Shown: positions 8,153-17,320, counted from the first letter of the stretch. The stretch: DNA of 64,000 nt from JAJXZP01 sp963787185 (GCA_963787185.1 CAWBCC010000014.1:186001-250000), one strand, 5' to 3'. Notes: a model not told the origin generated them from the letters alone. Numbers and translations are program-made.

Positions 8153-9703
8153 TTGGACAGCATCATCCTGGAGATGAGGAACATCACGAAGACCTTCCCG
8201 GGCGTGAAGGCGTTGAACGACGTCAATCTGTCGATCAAACGCGGAGAGATCCACGCTCTCGTCGGGGAGAACGGCGCGGGAAAGTCCACGCTCATGAACG
8301 TACTGAGCGGAACCTATCCCCATGGGACCTATACCGGCCAAATCGTTTTCGAGGGGAAGGAATGCTCCTTCAAGGAGATCGGGGACAGCGAGAAGGTGGG
8401 GATCGTCATCATCCATCAGGAGCTCGCGCTCATCCCCTATCTGTCGATCGGGGAGAACATCTATCTCCGCAACGAGCGGGCCAAGAATATGGTCATCGAC
8501 TGGGATCGCACCCATCAGGAGGCTGCGAAACTGCTCGACCTCGTCGGCCTCGACGAAAACCCCCACACGGCGATCAAGGATATCAGCGTCGGCAAGCAAC
8601 AGCTCGTAGAGATCGCGAAGGCGTTGTCCAAGAACGTGAAACTGCTCATCCTCGACGAGCCGACCGCCTCGCTCAACGAGGACGATTCCGAAAACCTCCT
8701 CAGGTTGCTCCTCGAGCTCAAGAAGAAAGGCATCACCTCGATTCTCATCTCGCACAAGCTCAACGAGATCACCGAGGTCTCCGACTCCATCACGATCATC
8801 AGGGACGGCTCGACGATCGAGACTCTGGACAAGGGAACGGACGAGATCACCGAGAACCGGATCATCAAGGGTATGGTCGGCCGCGAGCTCGTGGACCGAT
8901 TTCCGCCGCGCGAGCACAAGATAGGCGAGGTCGCGTTCGAGATCAGGAACTGGAATGTATTCAGTCCGATCAACCCCGAGCGTCAGATAATCAGGAACGT
9001 CAATATCAAGGTCCACAAGGGCGAGGTCGTCGGTCTTGCGGGGCTCATGGGCGCGGGCCGCACGGAGCTGGCGATGAGCGTCTTCGGCCGATCCTACGGG
9101 CTCCACATAAGCGGCAGCGTCTTCAAGGACGGCAAGAAGGTCGAGATGAACACCGTGCGGCACGCAATCGAGCACGGGGTTTCCTACACCACCGAAGACC
9201 GCAAGACCGCCGGGCTCAACCTCATCGCCGATATAAGAGAGAACATAACCATCGCGGGCCTAAAGAAGATTTCGCCCAACTGGGTGATCGACCGCGACAG
9301 GGAGATCAACGTCGCCGAGACGTACCGGCAGCGCCTGAACATCCGCTCGCCGAGCATACTCCAGAAGGCAGGCAACCTCTCGGGCGGCAACCAGCAGAAA
9401 GTCGTCTTGAGTAAATGGATATTCACCGAACCGGACGTCCTCATCCTCGACGAACCGACTCGAGGCATAGACGTCGGGGCCAAATTCGAGATTTACACCA
9501 TCATAAATCAACTCGCGAGCGAGGGAAAATCGGTGATTTTCATCTCCTCGGAGCTCCCGGAAATTCTCGGGATGTCCGACCGCATCTACGTCGTGAACGA
9601 AGGCAGGATCGTCGGAGAATTCACGCGCGAGGAAGCGACACAGGAAGGCATCATGAAGTGCATAATGCAGAGCAGCGGGGAGGGCGCCGATGGAAAGCAT
9701 TAG
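8153..9703 (+). CDS. gguA: Sugar ABC transporter ATP-binding protein GguA
   Basis: This 516-residue double ATPase of the MglA/RbsA/GguA type energises sugar import. The first domain has Walker A GENGAGKST (about 38-46) and Walker B LLILDEPTASL. The second has the degenerate P-loop GLMGAGRTE, signature LSGGNQQK and LILDEPTRGID, as usual for this family. I place the start at TTG 8153 (AGGGAG 9 nt upstream), giving the short lead before ILEMRNITKTFPG seen in GguA proteins; ATG at 8174 is the alternative. It overlaps gguB by 14 bp. Confidence 0.92.
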   Translation: MDSIILEMRNITKTFPGVKALNDVNLSIKRGEIHALVGENGAGKSTLMNVLSGTYPHGTYTGQIVFEGKECSFKEIGDSEKVGIVIIHQELALIPYLSIGENIYLRNERAKNMVIDWDRTHQEAAKLLDLVGLDENPHTAIKDISVGKQQLVEIAKALSKNVKLLILDEPTASLNEDDSENLLRLLLELKKKGITSILISHKLNEITEVSDSITIIRDGSTIETLDKGTDEITENRIIKGMVGRELVDRFPPREHKIGEVAFEIRNWNVFSPINPERQIIRNVNIKVHKGEVVGLAGLMGAGRTELAMSVFGRSYGLHISGSVFKDGKKVEMNTVRHAIEHGVSYTTEDRKTAGLNLIADIRENITIAGLKKISPNWVIDRDREINVAETYRQRLNIRSPSILQKAGNLSGGNQQKVVLSKWIFTEPDVLILDEPTRGIDVGAKFEIYTIINQLASEGKSVIFISSELPEILGMSDRIYVVNEGRIVGEFTREEATQEGIMKCIMQSSGEGADGKH

Positions 9704-10862
9704 ATACCTTTTCCGGAACAACATTCGACAGTACGCGATGCTCATTGCGCTCGTCGTGATCATGGCCTTCTTCCAGATCACCACCGGCGGGATACTCCTC
9801 GTTCCCATGAACGTCACCAACCTGGTGCTTCAGAACGCGTACGTGTTCATTCTGGCCATCGGCATGACGCTCACCATCCTGGCCGGCGGCAACATCGACC
9901 TCTCCGTCGGCTCGCTCGTCGCCTTCATCGGGGCGCTCTGCGGCGCCTTCATCGTGACGATGAAGATGAACTCTGCCCTCGGAATCCTGCTCGCGTTGAT
10001 CATAGGATTGCTGGTGGGCGTCTGGCAGGGGTATTGGATCGCATACGTGAGAATACCGGCCTTCATCGTGACGCTCGCCGGCATGTTGATTTTCCGCGGT
10101 CTCACGATCTTCATGCTCCAGGGCCTCACGATCGCGCCTTTCCCCGATTCCTTCCAGCAGATCAGCTCGGGCTTCGTCGCCGATTTCATGGGATCATCCG
10201 GGGGGGCGCTCAATATTACGGCGATCGCCGCCGGTGTCGTGGTCACCATCCTCTACATCATCAGCAACCTGCGGCGACGGGCTTCCCGGACCAAGAACGG
10301 ATTCGAAAACGGTTCCTTGCCGCTCTTCGTCGCGCAGCTGGCGGCGATAGGCGCGGTCATAATGCTCATCGCGTTCTGGCTCGCGGCCTACAAGGGACTG
10401 CCCATCATTTTCATCATCATCCTCGTGCTCGTCGTCGCCTACAGCTTCTTCACGACGCGAACGGTGCCCGGCAGATACTTCTACGCGATGGGCGGCAACG
10501 AAAAGGCCGCCCGGCTTTCCGGCATCAACACCGACAGGATTCTCTTCTTCGCCTACGTCAACATGGGCGTCCTTTCGGCGGTCGCCGGCATAGCCTTCAC
10601 CTCGCGGCTCAACGCGGCTTCGCCTCAGGCGGGACTCGGCTTCGAGCTCGACGCCATCGCCGCCTGTTTCATAGGCGGAGCCTCCGCCTACGGCGGCGTC
10701 GGCACCATAGTCGGCGCCATCATCGGCGCCCTCGTCATGGGCGTGCTCAATAACGGCATGTCCATCATGGGTGTCGGCACCGACATCCAGCAGGTCGTCA
10801 AAGGCCTGGTGCTTCTGTTGGCCGTCGCCTTCGACGTCATGTCGAAGAAGAAGGCCCGCTGA
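9690..10862 (+). CDS. gguB: Sugar ABC transporter permease GguB
   Basis: This 390-residue integral membrane permease of the RbsC/XylH/GguB type forms the translocation pore with GguA. It has about ten hydrophobic segments and the family signatures GGNIDLSVGSLVAF near residue 69 and the GGASAYGG loop near the C-terminus. The long insert before TVPGRYFYAMGGNE matches GguB/XylH rather than the shorter RbsC. Its start lies inside the 3' end of gguA. It ends the operon and is followed by a GC-rich hairpin. Confidence 0.92.
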   Translation: MESIRYLFRNNIRQYAMLIALVVIMAFFQITTGGILLVPMNVTNLVLQNAYVFILAIGMTLTILAGGNIDLSVGSLVAFIGALCGAFIVTMKMNSALGILLALIIGLLVGVWQGYWIAYVRIPAFIVTLAGMLIFRGLTIFMLQGLTIAPFPDSFQQISSGFVADFMGSSGGALNITAIAAGVVVTILYIISNLRRRASRTKNGFENGSLPLFVAQLAAIGAVIMLIAFWLAAYKGLPIIFIIILVLVVAYSFFTTRTVPGRYFYAMGGNEKAARLSGINTDRILFFAYVNMGVLSAVAGIAFTSRLNAASPQAGLGFELDAIAACFIGGASAYGGVGTIVGAIIGALVMGVLNNGMSIMGVGTDIQQVVKGLVLLLAVAFDVMSKKKAR

Positions 10863-10872
10863 ACTTCGTGCT

Positions 10873-10904
10873 GCCGCGGACCGTCGATCCTAGACGGCCG
10901 CGGC
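10873..10904 (+). terminator. Hairpin after gguB
   Basis: A 12-bp stem with a single bulged A (10873-10885 with 10893-10904) and a 7-nt loop lies 10 nt after the gguB stop. No U-run follows, so it may act as a mRNA stabiliser or a weak terminator. Confidence 0.45.
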
Positions 10905-10962
10905 CGCCGTCCTCGGTTGCCGGGGACCATTTCAGTATCTTTCTCCTTATATGGAGGAGATC

Positions 10963-11496
10963 ATGGATGAGAACGACGAGCTCAAGACAGCATACCTGGC
11001 CGGCGGTTGCTTCTGGTGCCTGGAAGCCGCTTACGCGCGCATTCCCGGTGTGGTCGAGGTCGTGAGCGGTTACATGGGCGGGTCGGCGCAAAACCCGAGC
11101 TACGAGCAGGTCTGTGCCGGCGGCACGGGTCATGCCGAGACGGTCCGCATCGGATACGACGCCTCGCGCATTCGCTTCGCCGACATTCTGGAAATCTTCT
11201 GGAAGCTGCACGACCCGACCACGCTCAACCGCCAAGGCGCCGATGTGGGCGAGCAGTACCGCTCGGCCATTTTCTATACCGACGATGAACAGCTCGCGAC
11301 TGCCCGAAACTCTCGGAGCGCCGCACAGACTCGCTTCGATTCCCCCATCGTCACGGAGATAGCTTCGGCGACTCGCTTCTGGCCCGCCGAGGACTACCAT
11401 CAGCACTATTTCGATCTTCATCCCAACGCCGCTTACTGCCACGCCGTGATCTCTCCCAAACTCAAGAAGGCGGGGCTCTCCGCGATACCTCTTTAG
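10963..11496 (+). CDS. msrA: Peptide methionine sulfoxide reductase MsrA
   Basis: MsrA reduces methionine-S-sulfoxide in proteins. The 177-residue protein has the catalytic motif GCFWC (C16-C19), the GYMGG loop, the HDPTTLNRQGAD substrate region and the C-terminal AEDYHQHYF and YCH blocks. Two in-frame ATGs exist. GGAGGAG lies within the first codons after 10951 and is correctly spaced for 10963, which I chose. It is probably monocistronic, downstream of the sugar operon. Confidence 0.93.
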   Translation: MDENDELKTAYLAGGCFWCLEAAYARIPGVVEVVSGYMGGSAQNPSYEQVCAGGTGHAETVRIGYDASRIRFADILEIFWKLHDPTTLNRQGADVGEQYRSAIFYTDDEQLATARNSRSAAQTRFDSPIVTEIASATRFWPAEDYHQHYFDLHPNAAYCHAVISPKLKKAGLSAIPL

Positions 11497-11560
11497 ACCG
11501 CATTCATCGATCGCCCCGCCTGTGCCCACCGCATCCCGGGCCGTCCGAGCATGCCGAGTC

Positions 11561-11589
11561 TTGACCCCGGACCCGATCACGGCTATCAT
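11561..11589 (+). promoter_or_regulatory. Promoter of tRNA-Leu
   Basis: TTGACC (11561-11566), a 17-nt spacer and TATCAT (11584-11589) form a sigma70-type promoter about 50 nt upstream of the mature tRNA. Confidence 0.7.
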
Positions 11590-11639
11590 CCCGCCGGTCA
11601 AGCCTTTGCCGAAATATCGCCCCGGCAAAGGCCGATATC

Positions 11640-11725
11640 GCCGGGGTGGTGGAATCGGTAGACACAAGGGACTTAAAATCCCTTGCCGCGCAAACGGCGT
11701 GCGGGTTCGATGCCCGTCTCCGGCA
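11640..11725 (+). tRNA. tRNA-Leu (anticodon UAA)
   Basis: The 86-nt cloverleaf has a 7-bp acceptor stem (GCCGGGG with CTCCGGC, one G-U pair), anticodon stem AGGGA/TCCCT and loop CTTAAAA giving anticodon UAA. The long class II variable arm (around GCGCAAACGGCG) is typical of leucine tRNAs, and the T loop is GGTTCGATGCC. The discriminator base is A and CCA is not encoded. A strong hairpin follows directly. Confidence 0.95.
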
Positions 11726-11790
11726 TATATCGCGAGCGCTCCAATTGTGGAGCGCTCGCGATGTTTAGCGAGACGGGGACGGGCATCGAA
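11706..11790 (+). repeat. Inverted-repeat unit 1 that includes the tRNA-Leu 3' end
   Basis: The core is a perfect 14-bp hairpin (11729-11742 with 11749-11762, loop AATTGT) that can terminate tRNA transcription. The outer arms extend the palindrome: the T-arm/acceptor sequence TTCGATGCCCGTCTCCGG of the tRNA is mirrored at about 11771-11790 as GACGGGCATCGAA. The whole 85 bp is an imperfect inverted repeat that contains the tRNA 3' end. Confidence 0.8.
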
Positions 11791-11866
11791 GCGGAGCGCG
11801 CGCGGCGCGATTGCGCCGAAAGCGAGGCAGGATGCCGAGCGCCAGCGCGCGGAGCCGGCCCCATAG

Positions 11867-11980
11867 CGAGTGAACAGGATGTTCACGAGCGGAGGGGCGA
11901 TGCCCGTCTCCGGCAAACGCGAAGAGCGCTCCATACTTGGGGCGCTCTTCGCGTCTAACGAGCCGAAGACGGGCATCGAA
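11867..11980 (+). repeat. tRNA-3'-end-like repeat, unit 2
   Basis: This unit contains a small palindrome GTGAACA-GGA-TGTTCAC (11870-11886), a 17-nt exact copy of the tRNA-Leu 3' end (11899-11915) and a 15-bp hairpin (11918-11932 with 11939-11953, one G-T pair). A mirrored GACGGGCATCGAA ends at 11980. It repeats the unit 1 layout without a tRNA. Confidence 0.8.
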
Positions 11981-12074
11981 GGGTTTGCGCGCCGAGCGGA
12001 AGCGAGGTGAGGCGCTCATGGATGAGCGCCGCGAGCGCAAACCCCGGCCCGAAACGAGGAGCCACGAAGGCGAC

Positions 12075-12101
12075 GAGCGGAGGGCGAGACCCGTCCCCGG
12101 C
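12075..12101 (+). repeat. Partial copy of the tRNA-associated repeat
   Basis: The 27 bp reading GAGCGGAGGGCGAGACCCGT and continuing CCCCGGC match the same part of units 2 and 3, but the hairpin half is missing. The surrounding 11981-12205 is otherwise GC-rich DNA in which I see no gene. Confidence 0.6.
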
Positions 12102-12205
12102 CTGTTGCTATCCTATTGCCTACGCGCGGTGTCTGCGATGCGAGTCCGAGGCCAACTTCGACGAAATAACTGAGGCTTGGATCGAGGAACGTGAAAATAG
12201 GCTGC

Positions 12206-12430
12206 TCAGGCTCGGACCTCCTTCCCCTCGACGAGATCGAGGACTTTCAGGGCGGCCGTAAGAAGCGCGGAAAACGCTGGGTCGTTGCTGGTGGGCGGTA
12301 AAGGATCGGCCAATAGATCGATCCACCCTATATCCTGTACGAATTTGTCTTGACAGAAGGGCCCACCATAGTCACTATGCCCATTGATGTTATCAACTAG
12401 CATACTTGAAACAAAAGACCGGTTTTTCAT
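12206..12430 (-). CDS. Hypothetical small protein (74 aa)
   Basis: A 74-codon minus-strand ORF (MKNRSFVSSMLVDNINGH to LVEGKEVRA) has a plausible soluble composition and a C-terminal amphipathic helix. There is no strong ribosome binding site and I do not recognise a family. It lies alone between the tRNA repeats and the receptor gene at 12683. It may be the 3' part of a decayed gene. Confidence 0.35.
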   Translation of the reverse strand: MKNRSFVSSMLVDNINGHSDYGGPFCQDKFVQDIGWIDLLADPLPPTSNDPAFSALLTAALKVLDLVEGKEVRA

Positions 12431-12682
12431 CGTAATTTCTTCACCCTGGGTTTGATTCTCCTTACATGGGGTGTTTCGGTTACGTAGAGAGGGAGGCTGT
12501 TTTATTGGTATTGCAAAAAAGAGCGCATAATTCTGCTATTTCTGGCCGGAAATTGGCTCATTCCCCCACTCCTTGAATTGCAAAGTTAAATAATTCGAGA
12601 TTTCCCCCCACGTATCGACGAGAATAACATCCGCTGTGCAAGTCCGCACTATCACAAGAGATCGGTTTATCAGGAGGGTTTT
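12431..12682. other. AT-rich intergenic region before the solute receptor
   Basis: The 252 bp are noticeably AT-richer than the flanks and presumably hold the promoter of the receptor gene at 12683. I see no well-spaced -35/-10 pair and no hairpin that I would call. Confidence 0.3.
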
Positions 12683-13432
12683 ATGAAGAAGGTTCTTCTC
12701 TCGCTTGCAGGTATCGTGCTGTCAATTGCCCTGTTCGCCGCTCCCGCGACTCTCTCTATCGGCTGGACCGAGTACCCGCCCTTTCAGATCAGCGCGACGT
12801 CAGGACTGGACATTGAGTTGGCGCAGGCTGCATTCACGCAGGCCGGCTATAGTCTCAGTTTCCAGCATCTCCCCTGGGCTCGCCAGCTTAAAGATCTCGA
12901 ATCGGGAGACCTCAATGTCGTGCTGTCCGCCTCGAAAAACGCCGAGCGCGCAAGATACGCGGATTGGAGTGCCGCCTATCGTCAGGAACGAAACGATCTT
13001 CTGACTCTTGTCACCACCAAGACTACGGTAACCAGCCTCAAGCAGCTGGTCGGCCAGAAGGTGAAGATCGGGGTACAGCGAGGCTCGTATTATGGTTCCG
13101 AGTTCGAGGCACTTTCCAAGGATCCGGCCTTCATCGAACTTCTGGATTACGTCCCCGACCCGACTACCAGCCTGAACAAGTTGGAGGCGGGTCGCGTCGA
13201 CTATTTCATGGACGACATTGTCGCCGCGTTGTACGACATCAAAAGCAACAATCTCCCCACTCAGGTCAAGGTCGCGCTGCGCGTCAACGGGGATGACGTG
13301 TATTTCATGATAGGCAAGAAGACACTCGCATCGGATCCGGCCCTCATGGACAAGCTCAACAAAGCCATTGCCCTCCTGTCCAGCAACGGTACCTTCAGCG
13401 CCATCTTCGCCAAGTACGGAATCGCGAAGTAA
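12683..13432 (+). CDS. Extracellular solute-binding protein, family 3
   Basis: This 249-residue periplasmic protein has a cleavable signal peptide ending near LFAAPA, with no lipobox. The mature fold is SBP family 3 (polar amino acid receptor type): a WTEYPPFQ start, GLDIELAQAAF, and hinge residues around KIGVQRGSYYG. AGGAGG precedes the ATG at good distance. No permease or ATPase gene is adjacent, so it may serve a transporter elsewhere or pass signals to the chemoreceptor encoded 140 bp downstream; the second idea is inference from position only. Confidence 0.85.
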   Translation: MKKVLLSLAGIVLSIALFAAPATLSIGWTEYPPFQISATSGLDIELAQAAFTQAGYSLSFQHLPWARQLKDLESGDLNVVLSASKNAERARYADWSAAYRQERNDLLTLVTTKTTVTSLKQLVGQKVKIGVQRGSYYGSEFEALSKDPAFIELLDYVPDPTTSLNKLEAGRVDYFMDDIVAALYDIKSNNLPTQVKVALRVNGDDVYFMIGKKTLASDPALMDKLNKAIALLSSNGTFSAIFAKYGIAK

Positions 13433-13453
13433 GCGCAGCGATGATTTTCGACG

Positions 13454-13484
13454 CCGACGAGCTCGCCTATCGGGAGCTCGTCGG
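13454..13484 (+). terminator. Hairpin after the solute receptor gene
   Basis: A perfect 11-bp stem (13454-13464 with 13474-13484, 9-nt loop) follows the stop codon by about 20 nt. There is no U-run, so termination strength is uncertain. Confidence 0.5.
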
Positions 13485-13572
13485 GGTTGAAAGAGATCGT
13501 CGCATCTCAATAGAAAAAATACTGTCATTTCAAGAACCACGAATTCATGTCCATTGATTTCGGGAGGGCCTT

Positions 13573-15084
13573 ATGGCCGAAACAGAAACCAAGGCAAGGA
13601 AACTCAGCACCCGCTTTATCCTCATGTGCATCCTCATGCTTACCCTTGTCCTCGCCCTCGTGGGCGTGTTCCAGTATATGGAGAGCCGGGCGAGCCTTTC
13701 GGCCAGCCTCAGACTCTCGGTCACGGGCTCGAGTTCGAGACTCTCTCTGGGTCTGATCGGCCCGGTGTGGGACTTGAACAAGGACGAAGCTCTCACGGTC
13801 CTCAACTCCGAGATGAGCAGCGAGGCCATACGGGCCCTCTCCATCCGCCCCGAGAACGAAGGCCCCCTCTTCGCCGGGCTCATGCGGAAAGGTCAGGACC
13901 GGGTTGAATTCGCCGACGAGAAGGAGCTTCCCCCGGGTCTCATGAGCGAGCTTCTTCCCATCAACAAGGACGGCAAGCGGATTGGAGACGTCGTCGTATG
14001 GTACACTGACAGTGGCCTCAAGGCCTCCCTCACCGCCCTGCTAGTACAGAATCTCGTGCAGGCGGTCATTGTCGACGTCATCCTCAGCCTCTTTATCGCT
14101 TTCCTTCTCTCTCGCCTCGTCACGAGGCCGCTGAACAGCCTCTCTATCTTTGTCGGAAAGCTCTCGGACGGCGACCTCGACGCGGAGATGGAATCTGGCC
14201 TGATCGCGCGCAGCGACGAGCTGGGCCACCTGGGCAAGTCCATGAACGAGCTTCGCTCGAACATCGGTTCGGTAGTGCTGCAGATCTCGAGCTCGTCGGG
14301 CCGAGTGGCGAGCGGCTCGAACGCACTATCGAATACGGCCCAAAGCCTGGCGCAGGGGACCAGCGAACAAGCCGCGAGCATCGAGGAATTGTCCGCATCC
14401 GTCGAAGAGCTCGCGTCCACGGTGCGGCAGAATGCCGACAACACGGACCAGGCCGACTCCCTTTCCCGCAGAGTGGCACAGAATGCCGTGGAGTCGGGAA
14501 GAGCCGTCGGGGAGACCGCGGCGAACATGACAGAGATCGCATCGAAGATCTCGATCATAGAGGAGATCGCGAGGCAGACGAACCTGCTCGCGCTCAATGC
14601 CGCCATCGAGGCCGCGCGCGCGGGCGAGATCGGCAAAGGCTTCGCGGTCGTGGCGAGCGAGGTCCGCAAGCTGGCGGAGCGGTCCTCGGTCGCGGCCGGG
14701 GAGATCAACGCGCTGTCGAGGAAGAGCGTTCTCGTGGCGAGTGAGGCGAGGAAAAGACTCGATGAGCTTGTGCCCGACATAAACAGGACTGCCGAGCTCA
14801 TCACGGCGATAGCATCCGCATCGGGAGAGCAGTCATCCGGGGCAGAACAGATCGCAAAGGGCGTGGGACAAATGGACGCGGTCGTCCAGAAAAATGCGTC
14901 CATTTCGGAAAAGTTGGCCTTGACCTCGCAGGAGCTTGCGGAACAGGCAGCGGAGCTCACTGAGACGATCGCCTTCTTCAAGATGGCAAGCCAGGGCATG
15001 CAGACAGCTCCGGTCACCCGCCGAGCCTCGACCGCGATCATGACGGTCCAGGACGCGAACGACAGGGAATTCGAGGAGGGCTGA
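13573..15084 (+). CDS. Methyl-accepting chemotaxis protein
   Basis: This 503-residue transmembrane chemoreceptor has TM1 at about residues 13-36, a short extracytoplasmic domain, TM2 near 157-180, a HAMP region to about 235 and a cytoplasmic signalling coiled coil. The CheA/CheW-binding hairpin is around residues 325-365 (LLALNAAIEAARAGE). The sensor domain is only about 120 residues and unclassified. GGGAGG precedes the ATG. The gene converges with degP on a shared hairpin repeat. Confidence 0.93.
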   Translation: MAETETKARKLSTRFILMCILMLTLVLALVGVFQYMESRASLSASLRLSVTGSSSRLSLGLIGPVWDLNKDEALTVLNSEMSSEAIRALSIRPENEGPLFAGLMRKGQDRVEFADEKELPPGLMSELLPINKDGKRIGDVVVWYTDSGLKASLTALLVQNLVQAVIVDVILSLFIAFLLSRLVTRPLNSLSIFVGKLSDGDLDAEMESGLIARSDELGHLGKSMNELRSNIGSVVLQISSSSGRVASGSNALSNTAQSLAQGTSEQAASIEELSASVEELASTVRQNADNTDQADSLSRRVAQNAVESGRAVGETAANMTEIASKISIIEEIARQTNLLALNAAIEAARAGEIGKGFAVVASEVRKLAERSSVAAGEINALSRKSVLVASEARKRLDELVPDINRTAELITAIASASGEQSSGAEQIAKGVGQMDAVVQKNASISEKLALTSQELAEQAAELTETIAFFKMASQGMQTAPVTRRASTAIMTVQDANDREFEEG

Positions 15085-15117
15085 TGGCTAGGCCTTCCCG
15101 CGCAGACGACGCGCGGA

Positions 15118-15216
15118 GCCCCCCCGCAGCGAGTGAACATGAGGTTCACGAGCGGAGGGGCGAGACCCGTCCCCGGCAAACGCCAAGAGCGCTCCATAAT
15201 TGGAGCGCTCTTGGCG
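15118..15216. repeat. tRNA-3'-end-like repeat, unit 3, acting as bidirectional terminator
   Basis: The unit has palindrome GTGAAC-ATGAG-GTTCAC (15133-15149), the tRNA-end-like GAGACCCGTCCCCGGCA (15162-15178) and a perfect 15-bp hairpin with loop ATAATT (15181-15195 with 15202-15216). It is about 85% similar to unit 2 over 68 bp. It sits between the converging MCP and degP genes, where a bidirectional terminator is expected. Confidence 0.8.
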
Positions 15217-15228
15217 TCTAATATGAGC

Positions 15229-16755
15229 CTATGGTTTGTCGAACTGCAGCGTAGTCAAGGTCTGGCCGTCGCGAAGGACGGTGAAGCCGACCTTCTTGGC
15301 GGAGGGATCGTTCATGTACCGATAGAACTCACCCACGGTGGAGATCTGCTTGTCGTTGACGGCGGTTATGATATCCCCGGGCCTGAGACCGATGACATCG
15401 CCCGGCGACTTCGCCGCGACGTTGGCGACGAAGACACCCTTTGGGTTGGGCGGCAGAGCCGAAGAGTCGATCTGATCGGACTTGACGGAAACGACATCGA
15501 TGCCCGGATATTCGCTTCCGCCATTGGCTGCCACGTTCTCGTTTCGCACCGCGATCGTGACGTCGAGATTCACGTCTTTCTCTTGGCGCAGGACCACGAA
15601 CCGGGCATGCTCGTCCACGGGCAGATCGCCGACGATATTCACGAGCTGATCCACTCCGGTGACGTCTATGCCGTTCACGCTGAGCACCACATCGCCCGGC
15701 TCGAGACCGCCCTTGCTCGCGGGACTGTCGCGGAAGACATCGGCCACGAAAGCCCCCTTCTGCGGATCGGCGCCCAGCTCCGTGGCGGTGGCCGGATCTA
15801 TCTGTCCGAGGGAGGCGCCGAGCCATCCGTACTGCACCTTGCCGTGGGATATGAAGTCGTCGATCGCCTTCTTCGCGTTGTTGATGGGGATGGCGAAGCC
15901 GAGACCGATGCTGCCGCCGCTCGGTGAAGCTATCCAGGTATTGATGCCCACGACCTCGCCCCGGATATTGACGAGGGCGCCTCCCGAGTTGCCTCGGTTG
16001 ATGGCGGCGTCGGTCTGGATGAAATCGGAAATATTGCCGTCGGGTCCGCCCGTGCGGCCGAGCGCGCTGACGATGCCGGTGGTGACCGAGGACACGAGAC
16101 CGAGAGGGCTGCCTATCGCTATCGTCCAGTCTCCGACCTGGAGGGCCGACGAATCGCCGAGCGTCGCCACGGCGATTCCGCTCGCGTCGCTCTCGAACTT
16201 GACGAGCGCGAGGTCGCGGCGAGCGTCCTTGCCGACCAGGGTCCCCTTATACTGCTTGCCATCGTTGGTGATCACGGTGATTTCGTCCGCCGATCCGGCT
16301 ACGTGGTCGTTGGTGAGGACGAAGTAGGTTCGGCCATCGCGCCTCACTACTATGCCCGAACCCAGGCCCTTCTCCTGGAATTTCTGCGGCTGCGGCTTCG
16401 CCTGTCCCTGATCGGGGGGAGCGTTGAAGAAAAAGGGCCAGGGGAACTGCTGCTCGGGCGCCTGCTCGGTCTTCGTGATGGTCACATCGATTTCGACGAC
16501 CGCCGGTTTGACCTTTTCCGCCACGTACCGGAATGCCGTCTGCACGGCTTCGGCCTGCGCGATCGCCGCCTTTACGTCGGGCGGCGCGCTGTCCGCCGGC
16601 GATTCGGCGCTGATCGTCGGGGCGGTCAACCCCATGGCCTGGCCCACCGAGCGCGAGAAACCGCTGAAGGCCAGGCCGAAACCCAGCAGGATTCCGACCA
16701 GGACCAGCCCTACGGTGATTGCGTACTTGGACTTTAGTTTGTCTCTGAATGACAT
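15229..16755 (-). CDS. degP: HtrA/DegP-family serine protease
   Basis: This 508-residue envelope protease/chaperone has an N-terminal membrane anchor (about residues 11-31), a trypsin-like domain with catalytic triad H151 (TNDH), D181 (RRDLALVKF) and S257 (GNSGGA), and two PDZ domains (about 330-410 and 420-505). It degrades misfolded periplasmic proteins. The insert around 95-125 (QQFPWPFFFN, Gln/Pro-rich) corresponds to the LA loop. The start at 16755 has AAGGAG at good spacing; the upstream frame is not protein-like. It is probably monocistronic. Confidence 0.94.
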   Translation of the reverse strand: MSFRDKLKSKYAITVGLVLVGILLGFGLAFSGFSRSVGQAMGLTAPTISAESPADSAPPDVKAAIAQAEAVQTAFRYVAEKVKPAVVEIDVTITKTEQAPEQQFPWPFFFNAPPDQGQAKPQPQKFQEKGLGSGIVVRRDGRTYFVLTNDHVAGSADEITVITNDGKQYKGTLVGKDARRDLALVKFESDASGIAVATLGDSSALQVGDWTIAIGSPLGLVSSVTTGIVSALGRTGGPDGNISDFIQTDAAINRGNSGGALVNIRGEVVGINTWIASPSGGSIGLGFAIPINNAKKAIDDFISHGKVQYGWLGASLGQIDPATATELGADPQKGAFVADVFRDSPASKGGLEPGDVVLSVNGIDVTGVDQLVNIVGDLPVDEHARFVVLRQEKDVNLDVTIAVRNENVAANGGSEYPGIDVVSVKSDQIDSSALPPNPKGVFVANVAAKSPGDVIGLRPGDIITAVNDKQISTVGEFYRYMNDPSAKKVGFTVLRDGQTLTTLQFDKP

Positions 16756-17320
16756 GCAATACTCCTTGCGGTGCGATTCACCGACATAAATATAACCGCC
16801 CTGAGCCGGGATGGTTACTTCGACCGCAGGGATAAGTCCGCCCGCGCCGGTTCCTCCATCCGAGGCCCCGAGGCCGGACGTCAATGAAACCTTTCGCGGG
16901 CAGGGTTGTTTTCACGTCGGGCTTCGCATGTCCCATCTGTAATTTTTATATCGCATAACTTGTTCCAATTCGAGCCCCATGCGCGGCCGCCGCGCATGGG
17001 CATGAAAAGCCACAGGGGAACGGAGCCAAACGTGAGTCGGGGGAAATAGGCGAGGCATTTTCGAAACGAGGATGCATTTTAAAAATGAAACGAAATCGCC
17101 CGGATTCCCGAGTTTTTCCCCGACTTTGCGTCTTTCCTTCACTCTCCATCTTCTTATTAGTGAAGCGTAACGAAGCAAGGCGCAAAGGGAAGGAGTGAAA
17201 ATTGAGGATTAAGGGGGAATAATGAGCATCCATGCATCTTCCCTTCATTCCCCCGATTCATCCTCTCTCACATTCCCTCCGTGCCTCTGTATCTCCGTGG
17301 TGATTTTATTTTAATGTCGG
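16756..17320. other. 565-bp intergenic region with hairpin and dispersed motif
   Basis: No convincing ORF. A perfect 11-bp stem with loop CCG lies at 16976-17000. Next to the exporter permease stop, 17262-17304 carries, on the minus strand, the motif ACCACGGAGATACAGAGG followed by CACGGAG, which resembles sequences at 22600-22640 and 23560-23600. The degP promoter should lie at 16756-16900; TATATT near 16785 is the only candidate -10. Confidence 0.4.

Noticed and set aside
10837..11976. 379-codon minus-strand frame across tRNA-Leu and repeats
   Set aside because: It reads the antisense of a tRNA, hairpins and msrA. The peptide motif that recurs in the frame at 13893-15197 comes from the shared repeat, not from a gene.
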